This document shows positions 24,714 to 31,078 of a stretch of 41,957 bases of DNA, piece after piece. This DNA comes from a virus: positions 1 through 41,957 of the IMG/VR virus record IMGVR_UViG_3300042879_001711; one strand, 5' to 3'. Positions within the stretch are counted from its first letter, which is position 1, and every line of letters starts with the position of its first letter. Both the position numbers and the translations under genes were made by a program. Under the pieces are notes generated by a model. The model did not search any database, had not been told where the DNA came from, and worked only from the letters and a program-made list of their open reading frames with translations.

Positions 24714-25402
24714 CAGCTCACCACGACGACGACGGTGCCGGTGATCGGGTACGTGCTGCGGTAGATCGTGTAGCTACGTGCGGCCTGCCCGGTGAACGTG
24801 ATCGACCTGGTCGTCGTCTCCCATGCGGAGTTGACCAAGCCGCCGACCGTAAACGTGGGCGAGCCGAACGACGCCGGGAGCACGAAGTGCAGGTAGGCGG
24901 CCGTCGCCACGATCGTCCGCGTCTGGCTGCGGCCGTCGGCCATGTCGCTCGTCAGCTGCGACGTGATCTGACCGTCGGTGATCGCTGCGGCCGTGCTCGA
25001 GCCCCACCACCTGACGAGCAGGGCAGGGGAGGTAGCCGTGTCGTCCGCGACGGCCTTGGTGTGCACGCGCATCGTGGCTCGGAACCCGTCGCCGTACCGC
25101 CAGACCGGGATACCTCGAGGTGCCGCGACCTCGTAACTCACGTCGGACCCGCTCTGCGTGTCGACCACGCGGTCGTGCCGCTGCGGCACGCCGAGCGGGA
25201 AACTCGACGTCTTGATCACGAAGTCCCGCGATTCCCACCGCTCCACGACGCCGTTCTGATCGGCAGCCTCAAATACCGAGCTGCCGACGGTCGCCGTGAC
25301 GTTCACCGTGGTCGCACCGCGCACGTACCGCACCGTCCGCCCGGCCGAGGTCGCCAGCCGGTCAGCCAGCCAGGACGCACCAACGGCGAGCATGTCGGAC
25401 AT
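24713..25402 (-). CDS. Head-tail joining protein
   Basis: The 229-residue protein has two parts. The first 120 residues ([63 protein letters not shown]) read like a head-tail joining or stopper protein, matching its place after capsid and decoration genes. The last 100 residues are a separate beta domain rich in Thr and aromatic residues ([17 protein letters not shown]), perhaps an added surface domain. It overlaps the collagen-like fibre gene by one base. The joining role is inferred from position and pattern. Confidence 0.65.
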   Translation of the reverse strand: MSDMLAVGASWLADRLATSAGRTVRYVRGATTVNVTATVGSSVFEAADQNGVVERWESRDFVIKTSSFPLGVPQRHDRVVDTQSGSDVSYEVAAPRGIPVWRYGDGFRATMRVHTKAVADDTATSPALLVRWWGSSTAAAITDGQITSQLTSDMADGRSQTRTIVATAAYLHFVLPASFGSPTFTVGGLVNSAWETTTRSITFTGQAARSYTIYRSTYPITGTVVVVVS

Positions 25403-25418
25403 CGGTCACTCCACGGCG

Positions 25419-25445
25419 CCACAACGCCGCCGCGGCGCGTTGTGG
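25419..25445. promoter_or_regulatory. Strong GC-rich inverted repeat downstream of decoration gene
   Basis: CCACAACGC pairs perfectly with GCGTTGTGG, enclosing CGCCGCGGC, which can itself partly pair. It lies in the gap between the decoration gene (ends 25492) and the head-tail joining gene (starts 25402). No T run follows on the minus strand, so it is not a standard intrinsic terminator. It may stabilise mRNA ends or slow polymerase after the highly expressed capsid genes. Confidence 0.55.
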
Positions 25446-25491
25446 ATACGCGCCGGCGGCGGGTTGCGGCAGGTCTCGGACTCGCGTCGGA

Positions 25492-25821
25492 TCAGCGCTC
25501 GAGCTTGACGCTCACCGTGGACGCACCCGTCACGGCCTGCGCGACGGCGTAGCCCATGTTCACGCCGGTGACGGTCGTGGCGACGCCGCTGGTGGCGTAC
25601 CACTTGACCTGCGCACCGGCCGTGATGGTCTCGCTGTTCGCACCCGAGCTGTGCTTGGGCACGCTGTAGACGCCCTCGACGGCCACCACGCCCGTCTCGC
25701 CGTTGGCGATGGGACGCGGAGCGACGCCGACGAGCGAGCCGATAACCACGACGTCACCGACAGCGATGGTGCTGCCGGCGGTGTAGTCGAGGTACTTGCC
25801 ATCTTGAACCGTGGAAGCCAT
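25492..25821 (-). CDS. Capsid decoration / cement protein (DUF2190-like)
   Basis: The 109-residue protein (DYTAGSTIAVGDVVVIGSLVG; PIANGETGVVAVEGVYSVPK) matches the pattern of DUF2190 small beta proteins that decorate phage capsids. It lies next to the major capsid gene, separated from it by a 14-base-pair hairpin. The AVGDVVVIG and GEtGVVAVEGVY strands are the family's hallmarks. It is probably made in large amounts with the capsid protein. Confidence 0.8.
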   Translation of the reverse strand: MASTVQDGKYLDYTAGSTIAVGDVVVIGSLVGVAPRPIANGETGVVAVEGVYSVPKHSSGANSETITAGAQVKWYATSGVATTVTGVNMGYAVAQAVTGASTVSVKLER

Positions 25822-25858
25822 GGGACTGGTCCTCTTCTGCTAGTGGGAGTTGATCGGT

Positions 25859-25895
25859 GCCGGCTGGCTGGACTAACTCGCTCCAGCCAGCCGGC
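25859..25895. promoter_or_regulatory. 14-bp perfect hairpin between capsid and decoration genes
   Basis: GCCGGCTGGCTGGA pairs perfectly with TCCAGCCAGCCGGC over a nine-base loop. It lies 19 bases after the major capsid stop in transcript... more exactly, between the decoration start (25821) and the capsid gene end (25914), as the leftward transcript passes from capsid to decoration gene. No T run follows on that strand. It is a candidate attenuator, processing site or mRNA stabiliser. Confidence 0.6.
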
Positions 25896-25913
25896 GAAAG
25901 GTCATCGTGTGGG

Positions 25914-27752
25914 TCAGACGTCCATCTTGACGCCGGCCTTGTCCTCGGCCTTGGCGACGCCGAAGTCGAAGTAGCCGCGCATCTGGACGCCGAGCACGTT
26001 GAAGTCCGCCTCGGCCGTCTCGACCACCGGGCTCTGCACGCCGTTGAGGAACGCCACCTCCATCACCGGCAGGTCGGCCGGCGACGCGAGGAGGTAGTAG
26101 TCCGCCGTGTTGGTGAGGTAGGTCGATGAGACCACCTCGTACCGACCGGCGAACACGTTCGTCGACGGCTGGCCGCCGGTCGCACCGGACGAGATCTGGA
26201 CGCTGTTCATCAGCTCGGCGGCCGTGACCTCGAGGTCGACCGGAACGAGCAGCACTCGCGGCTGAACCGCGATGGGGTTGCCATCGGGATCGGTCAGCTT
26301 CCTGTAGAGCGCGAGGGCCTCCTTGAGACCGGCCAGGCCCAGGGCCGTGGCGGAGGTCTTCTTGTTTCCCTTCGCGGTCGTGAAGAACGACGCGTCGTCG
26401 AGGAACGCCGTCCAGAAGACGGAGTTGAGCTTCAGGGCACCACCGCGACCGATCCGCTGCGGGACCGCGGTCAGGGCACCGAGGTCGTCGTTGATGAGGT
26501 CGGTACGGGTGACCGAGGTCATGATCCCGTACGTGTCCGCACTGATCGTCCGCTTCTCGTCGCTCGCGGCCGCGTGCTTCAGCTCGCCGCCGTTCTGCAC
26601 TTCCTGGAACACGAAGCCGCCGTTGAGACGGTACTGCGTCACTGTCTTGAAGTCGTTGACGCTGCGCACCGAGCTGATCGACCGCCACGCGTTCTCGACC
26701 GAGTCGAAGCCGGCGAGCAGGAACTTGTTGACCGTGCTCGACAGGATGTCGGCGATCGAGTGCGTCGACCACGCCGCCTGCAGAACCGGCCGCAGCGTCG
26801 CCGCCGAAAGCCGACGCGGGCCGTCGTAGCCGCCGGCCACGGCCGCCTGCAGCAGCACCTCACCGAGCGACAGGTCGCGGCGCGCCTTGTGGGCGGCCTC
26901 GAGCACCTGCGCGTCGTACTTCTTCTCGACGCCCGGCAGGTTGCCCTGCAGCGCGAACGAGGCCTCGATCACCTCGGCCGACGGCGGCGCGTAGGTGGTG
27001 ACGTGCACAGCCGGCGATGCCGGACGCTCGTCGCGAGCCGCCTGGAGCTTCTCCATGTTTTTGACCTTCTCGTCGAGGGCCTTGACCGTGGCGAGCAGCT
27101 CGCCGACGTCCGCGGCCGGGGTGGTGACAGGCTCCACGGCGACCTCCGCCGTGGCCGCCACGGCCGGGGTCGACACGACCTCGTCCGTGGGCTTGGTGGT
27201 GGCGTCAGCCGCCATGGTTTCCTCCTCGACGGCCTCCTCGGCCGCGATGGCGACGCTGGTCTCCGCGTCAGCGCCAAGAGTGACGAACGAGACCTCGCGG
27301 AGAGCGGAGGCCTTGACGATGCGGACAGGCCCCATGTGGGTCTGACCGTTTGCGGTGGCGACTGCGTCGGCGTCGACCTTCTGGTGCCGGCGGACGTCGG
27401 CGCCGACACTGGCCTGCCAGGCGTAGCCTCGCTCGGCCAGGGCGAGCACCTGGCGGGCCGTGTCGGTGTCGGCCATGATCTCGCCCTCGACGATCAGCTT
27501 GGATCCCTCGACGCGGACGCTGTCCGTCTGCCCGAGGATCGACCCGAGCCCGTAGTCGTGGCCGAGAACGATCGGAATCCGCTGCTTGGTTTGCATGCCG
27601 GCCAGGTCGATCACGACCGGCTCGCGGCTCCAGCCCTGACGGATCGGAGAGCCGGTGTAGGCCTCGATCGTGAACCGACGCGGGGAGGCCGCGGCCTCGC
27701 CATCGGCGGCCTGGAGAAACGTCACGCTGGTGTCGAGTTTCAGAGTGTTCAT
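25914..27752 (-). CDS. Prohead protease - major capsid protein fusion
   Basis: The 612-residue protein joins two usually separate functions. Residues 1-170 look like a prohead protease of the HK97/S78 type: IPIVLGHDYG places His65, YAWQASVGADV places Ser115, and LREVSFVTLG is the family's conserved strand. A linker of Ala, Val, Glu and Thr (about 170-230) with a coiled stretch (TVKALDEKVKNMEKLQAA) follows. From about residue 250 the capsid part begins, containing TYGIMTSVTRTDLINDDLGA and an SGATGGQPSTNVFAGRYEV region of Mu gpT-like capsid style. The protease may cut itself free and remove the scaffold-like linker. Confidence 0.85.
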   Translation of the reverse strand: MNTLKLDTSVTFLQAADGEAAASPRRFTIEAYTGSPIRQGWSREPVVIDLAGMQTKQRIPIVLGHDYGLGSILGQTDSVRVEGSKLIVEGEIMADTDTARQVLALAERGYAWQASVGADVRRHQKVDADAVATANGQTHMGPVRIVKASALREVSFVTLGADAETSVAIAAEEAVEEETMAADATTKPTDEVVSTPAVAATAEVAVEPVTTPAADVGELLATVKALDEKVKNMEKLQAARDERPASPAVHVTTYAPPSAEVIEASFALQGNLPGVEKKYDAQVLEAAHKARRDLSLGEVLLQAAVAGGYDGPRRLSAATLRPVLQAAWSTHSIADILSSTVNKFLLAGFDSVENAWRSISSVRSVNDFKTVTQYRLNGGFVFQEVQNGGELKHAAASDEKRTISADTYGIMTSVTRTDLINDDLGALTAVPQRIGRGGALKLNSVFWTAFLDDASFFTTAKGNKKTSATALGLAGLKEALALYRKLTDPDGNPIAVQPRVLLVPVDLEVTAAELMNSVQISSGATGGQPSTNVFAGRYEVVSSTYLTNTADYYLLASPADLPVMEVAFLNGVQSPVVETAEADFNVLGVQMRGYFDFGVAKAEDKAGVKMDV

Positions 27753-27802
27753 AGGAAGTCGATCAGCTCCTCGAGGTCCTCGTCGTGGTCGAAGTCGTCC
27801 AC
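27749..27802 (-). CDS. 17-residue acidic mini-ORF between portal and capsid genes
   Basis: After the portal stop, a GTG at 27802 is preceded by AGGAGG seven bases away and opens a frame for MDDFDHDEDLEELIDFL. Its stop TGA overlaps the capsid start as ATGA. Nine of 17 residues are acidic. It could be a true micro-protein or a coupling leader that loads ribosomes onto the capsid gene. No other ribosome site is evident just before the capsid ATG. Confidence 0.4.
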   Translation of the reverse strand: MDDFDHDEDLEELIDFL

Positions 27803-27803
27803 G

Positions 27804-29228
27804 TCACGCCTCCTGCGGGTTGGCCTCCTGCATTGGCTGGGCAGCACCACCGAGGTCGATTGGCAGCCCCAGCTCTCGCATCAGCTCCAGCTCGGCCGCA
27901 CGCTGCCGCAGCTCGACGTCCCACCGCTTACCCTGGCGGGCGTACTCGCTCGCCAGCGTGGTCGTGTGCGTCCGCAGCCGCACCTCGGCCGCCGACGCCT
28001 CCTTGCCCGGGTCGACGTGCTCGCGGCCGTCCCAGACCCAGGCCCAGTTCCATTCGCTGAACGGCGGAAGGCCGTCCGGGATGACGCCGGCCAGGCTGGC
28101 TTCGTTGACCCACGCGGCCAGCACGCGGTCGAGGCAGACCCGCTCGAGCTGGTCGCGGTCGACGCGCTGCATCAGGCCGTATATCTGATGGTCCATCCGG
28201 CCGCTCGCGTAGTTGTACGACGAGCTGTCGAGCGCGGCGACGTTGTACGGCAGCTGCATGCAGCGGGCGATCTCGTTGAGGATTTCGCGCTTGAAGTCCT
28301 TGTAGGTGCTCGTCGGCTGCTCGGCCTTGAGCTGCGAGATGTCCCAGCCTTCCGGCAGGGTCACGAGGCTGCGCTTGCGGATCTCCATCTCGGCGAACGC
28401 ATCGACCTCGTCGACCTCGGCGGCCGGCGAGTTGGAGTGGATGAACGCGGCGAAGTCGGCGGCGGTCTCGGCGGCCGCGATCACGGCCTCGGTGTAGCGC
28501 CGCAGCTGACCGAAGAGCTTGAGCGCCGGCGCCACCTCGGGCATGCCGCGGTTCTGGCCAGGACGCTGCCGGCGGAACCAGTGGATGACCGCGGCAGCCG
28601 GCACCCGCTGGAACTGCAGCGTGTTGACGCGGTAGTTGGAGCCCGGGTGAAAGTTGAGCACCTGGTAGGCGACGACGTTGCCAATCTCGTCGAACTCGAG
28701 GCCGTCGACCGTGTTGCCCTCGGGCGTGATCGTCTGCCGCATCATCTCGGTCGGTGTCGCGACCATCTCGGCCTCGACGAGCCGCAGGTCGAGCTGCACG
28801 CCAGGCAGGCGGGCGTTGTTGACCATGAGCGCGAACGCCTCGCCGTCGACGACGAGCGCCTCGCGCATGGTCCGCAGCTTCGCCGGCAGGTCGATCGTCG
28901 TGCCCCAGTCGTAGAACGCCCGCTCGACGATACGTGCGGCTTCGTCCTGGACGTCGAGCTGCAGCCGCGGGCCGGTGCCGACCAGGTCGCTTGCGAGCGT
29001 GGCGGAGATGCCGGCCAGATACGAGTTGTTGTTGCGCTCGTACCGCGCGCGGTTGCGGATCGTGCGACGCACGACCGGCGAGAGCTGCGCGTCGGCCGAG
29101 AACGCGTCGGCTACCTGCCAGTGCTTGTAGTCGTCGCCTGACTGTGCGGCCTCATACCGTGCACGAACGACCGGAGCAGCGACGGGGCGCGGCTTGGCCT
29201 TGGCGCGGAAGAAGTCGAGGAATGCCAT
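27804..29228 (-). CDS. Portal protein, lambda gpB-like
   Basis: The 474-residue protein follows the lambda-type (Phage_portal_2) pattern: a basic start (MAFLDFFRAKAKPRPVAAP), RNRARYERNNNSYLAGI, SDLVGTGPRLQ, the stem-region VIHWFRRQRPGQNRGMPEV and the STYKDFKREILNEIARCMQLPYN block split over the wing, then SSYNYASGRM. It makes the dodecameric DNA gate at one capsid vertex. It overlaps the gpW-like gene as TGATG, the same gene order as lambda (A, W, B). Confidence 0.92.
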   Translation of the reverse strand: MAFLDFFRAKAKPRPVAAPVVRARYEAAQSGDDYKHWQVADAFSADAQLSPVVRRTIRNRARYERNNNSYLAGISATLASDLVGTGPRLQLDVQDEAARIVERAFYDWGTTIDLPAKLRTMREALVVDGEAFALMVNNARLPGVQLDLRLVEAEMVATPTEMMRQTITPEGNTVDGLEFDEIGNVVAYQVLNFHPGSNYRVNTLQFQRVPAAAVIHWFRRQRPGQNRGMPEVAPALKLFGQLRRYTEAVIAAAETAADFAAFIHSNSPAAEVDEVDAFAEMEIRKRSLVTLPEGWDISQLKAEQPTSTYKDFKREILNEIARCMQLPYNVAALDSSSYNYASGRMDHQIYGLMQRVDRDQLERVCLDRVLAAWVNEASLAGVIPDGLPPFSEWNWAWVWDGREHVDPGKEASAAEVRLRTHTTTLASEYARQGKRWDVELRQRAAELELMRELGLPIDLGGAAQPMQEANPQEA

Positions 29229-29425
29229 CAGCTGTACGGCGAGGGTGTGAGCTGGTTGAACCGCAGGCCACGCCTCGAGGTCGACGCGGCCGCCTTGCCG
29301 GTGAGGTACTTGTCCGCGGCGATCTGGTCTTGGATGGACTGCGCCTCGACCTCGCCGGCGTCCGTGCGGACGCGCTTGGGGCCGGTGGCGGTGTATTCGA
29401 TGGCCTGCTCGATGGCGTCGCTCAT
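29228..29425 (-). CDS. gpW-like small head protein
   Basis: The 65-residue protein (MSDAIEQAIEYTATGPKRVR; DQIAADKYLTGKAAA; SRRGLRFNQLTPS) is a short helix-strand-helix protein ending in a basic tail. It sits immediately before the portal gene, as lambda gpW does between terminase and portal. The DKYLTGKAA...RRGLRFN end resembles small gpW-type or head-associated proteins seen beside portal genes in many phages. The shared 15-base element lies 33 bases before its start. Confidence 0.72.
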   Translation of the reverse strand: MSDAIEQAIEYTATGPKRVRTDAGEVEAQSIQDQIAADKYLTGKAAASTSRRGLRFNQLTPSPYS

Positions 29426-29457
29426 AGTGGCGACGATAGAGCGCGCGCGAGCGCAGA

Positions 29458-29472
29458 CCGCAGGGGGTGTGG
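29458..29472 (-). promoter_or_regulatory. 15-base intergenic element, copy B (CCACACCCCCTGCGG)
   Basis: This copy is identical over 15 bases to the one at 13935-13949. It begins two bases after the stop of the small membrane gene and ends 33 bases before the gpW-like start. Both copies precede the first gene of a structural block (portal-capsid here, tail tubes there), which suits a promoter or regulator site for late expression. Confidence 0.42.
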
Positions 29473-29473
29473 C

Positions 29474-29617
29474 CTACTTGGCAGCCATAGCCAGGCCGAT
29501 GTTGGCCAGCGCGTAGCCGGCCCACGCGATGGCCATGCCGGTGCTGCCCTGACGGTATTGGTCAAGTGCCACGACCAGATACACCACACCGACGCCGAGG
29601 ATGAGGGGAGCGGACAT
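29474..29617 (-). CDS. Small two-helix membrane protein
   Basis: The 47-residue product has two hydrophobic helices (LILGVGVVYLVVALDQY and MAIAWAGYALANIGLAMAA) joined by the turn RQGSTG. It is a plausible small inner-membrane protein found between the DNA methyltransferase and the gpW-like gene. A similar two-helix layout with YALANIG is familiar from small unannotated phage proteins. The ATG lies at 29617 with no strong Shine-Dalgarno site. Function unknown. Confidence 0.55.
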   Translation of the reverse strand: MSAPLILGVGVVYLVVALDQYRQGSTGMAIAWAGYALANIGLAMAAK

Positions 29618-29639
29618 GGTGCGAGCAGCCCCTACGTCA

Positions 29640-29672
29640 GGCGTGATACACGGAAGCGGCGTGATATACGGA
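29640..29672. repeat. Tandem 15-base direct repeats upstream of head module
   Basis: Two copies of GGCGTGATAYACGGA (29640-29654 and 29658-29672) differ at one base and are spaced 18 bases apart. The second adjoins the short palindrome TACGGACCGTA. They lie in the 78-base gap between the methyltransferase stop and the small membrane gene that opens the head block. Repeats spaced this way often bind a regulator on one DNA face; they could mark a late promoter. Confidence 0.5.
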
Positions 29673-29695
29673 CCGTAGAAACACGAGTTCGCCGA

Positions 29696-30439
29696 CTACT
29701 TGCGGCCTGCTCCGATGTAGGCCGCCGCTTGTCTCCCAAGGTGTTCCGTGTAGGCCGGCGGGAACCCTTCCTTGAGCTCGTCCCATGACAGGTCGCGAGC
29801 CACGCCCATAGCCTCGCGGGCCTCGTCTTCAGTCTTGGCCGTGCTGCCGCCGATGACCGTCTTCCCGGTTTTCTTGCATACGCCCTTACAGGTGTCTCCC
29901 ATGATGTGATACACGCCAACGGGCTTGCCCTGCTCCGCGTGTCGGCACTCCGATCCTTGAATCGGAAACGACGCGAGGAATAGCCGGTGCCTTCGCACCT
30001 TGAGCCCGTAAGCCGATCCGCATTCCGTTACGGCACCGTCCATCCCAGGCGAGCCAGGCACGTTCTCCACGATCCAGGGGATGTCGTAGGTGCGGAGCAG
30101 GGCCAGCGTCGGCGTCAGGAAATCGCCGTGGCGGCTCTTGCCTCCTTGTGCGGATCGCAAGTGCTTTGCCCGTGTGTGTGCTTGGCATGGCGGGCTAGCG
30201 TGGATGAGGTCGAACTGTTGCACGAAATCCCTGTTCTTCAAGATCGCCAATGCGCTGCCCCACACGAACTCGTATGGGTATGAGGCCCGCAAGAAAATAT
30301 CCACGCCGGTAGGCGCAAAGCCAGCCGCAGCGTATCCATCCGCAGCCATTCCAGCCCCGCAGTAAAGATCGAGCACCCTCAACTGAAACGTCGGCGAACC
30401 AGAGGATGCAGCGGACAGCGTTGCATCGTCTTTAGGCAT
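29696..30439 (-). CDS. DNA (cytosine-5-)-methyltransferase
   Basis: The 247-residue protein has the C5-methyltransferase motifs in order: LDLYCGAGMAADGY (motif I), ASPPCQ with catalytic Cys85 (motif IV), IVENVPGS (motif VI) and YGLKVRRHRLFL (motif VIII), ending with a GFPPAYTEHLG helix. The target-recognition region is short, as in orphan phage enzymes. No restriction gene lies nearby, so it probably protects phage DNA from host cleavage. AAAGGACTCACC precedes the ATG at 30439; an upstream ATG at 30454 would include that ribosome site. Confidence 0.92.
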   Translation of the reverse strand: MPKDDATLSAASSGSPTFQLRVLDLYCGAGMAADGYAAAGFAPTGVDIFLRASYPYEFVWGSALAILKNRDFVQQFDLIHASPPCQAHTRAKHLRSAQGGKSRHGDFLTPTLALLRTYDIPWIVENVPGSPGMDGAVTECGSAYGLKVRRHRLFLASFPIQGSECRHAEQGKPVGVYHIMGDTCKGVCKKTGKTVIGGSTAKTEDEAREAMGVARDLSWDELKEGFPPAYTEHLGRQAAAYIGAGRK

Positions 30440-30483
30440 GGTGAGTCCTTTCATCGCTGCCGCTGATCCTGCGTGTTCTGTGG

Positions 30484-30705
30484 CTAGTTGCCGTCCACTG
30501 GCGGGGCCGGGAGCGGCATCCAGTGGGTCGCGTCAACGCCAGCCGAATCGCATGTGATGTTGTCGCCTTCGTAGAGCCAGAACTCGCCGCCGATGTAGTA
30601 CCCGACCGCCGCGCTGCCGTAGCCGTCGCGGTGATCTAGGTACAGCAACACCGACTTGGAATCTTCTGGCGATCTCTCCGTCACCGGAATCCACTCCACG
30701 CTCAT
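30484..30705 (-). CDS. DUF551-like small protein
   Basis: The 73-residue protein begins MSVEWIPVTERSPEDSKSVLL and ends THWMPLPAPPVDG, the first and last marks of DUF551 proteins that phages and prophages often carry. It has a tryptophan-proline start, a strand core and the WMPLPxPP tail. The function of the family is not known. A GTG at 30756 could add 17 residues, but the DUF551 start favours 30705. Confidence 0.75.
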   Translation of the reverse strand: MSVEWIPVTERSPEDSKSVLLYLDHRDGYGSAAVGYYIGGEFWLYEGDNITCDSAGVDATHWMPLPAPPVDGN

Positions 30706-30835
30706 ATTAGCAATCACTCGCTTTCCGTTGGTTTTCCAATACGTTCGATTCGCCACAGAACCACGCGATCCAGCGGACGAAGCCGCTGATCGCTGGCGTT
30801 CTCAAAAACGACCCCGGCGGGTTCGGCGGGCCGCT

Positions 30836-31078
30836 TTATCGGTGCGGTGCCTGCCCGCCGGGATCGCTGTTTATTGTGCATACCCTAACAATCAACCGCC
30901 GCTCGTCGTCCGTCATCTCGCAGCACAGACGAGCCAGCACCGAAGACAGCGCCTCGCGCTCCTCGTCTGTGAGCCGCAGCCGCTCAATCTCATCCGCCGC
31001 CTCGTCCATCAGGTCGCTTGCCGGCGCAGCGTCCACGTCGTGCGTCCACCGGCGCAGGCGTGTCACGATGTCGGTCAT
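30836..31078 (-). CDS. Small helical hypothetical protein
   Basis: The 80-residue acidic protein (MTDIVTRLRRWTHDVDAAPA; DLMDEAADEIERLRLTDEER) is mostly helix and likely a coiled coil. Its DLMDEAADEIERLR pattern is very common in small phage proteins of unknown role that accompany terminase or HNH genes. Its ATG overlaps the TerL stop as ATGA. Confidence 0.65.
   Translation of the reverse strand: MTDIVTRLRRWTHDVDAAPASDLMDEAADEIERLRLTDEEREALSSVLARLCCEMTDDERRLIVRVCTINSDPGGQAPHR

Noticed and set aside
26574-29141. 855-codon plus-strand ORF across the capsid and portal genes
   Set aside because: Antisense shadow in GC-rich DNA, Arg/Leu/Asp/Val-rich with no domain, over two well supported genes.
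29696-30439. A restriction-modification system
   Set aside because: No restriction endonuclease-like gene lies beside the methyltransferase; the HNH and PDDEXK genes fit packaging and resolution roles better.
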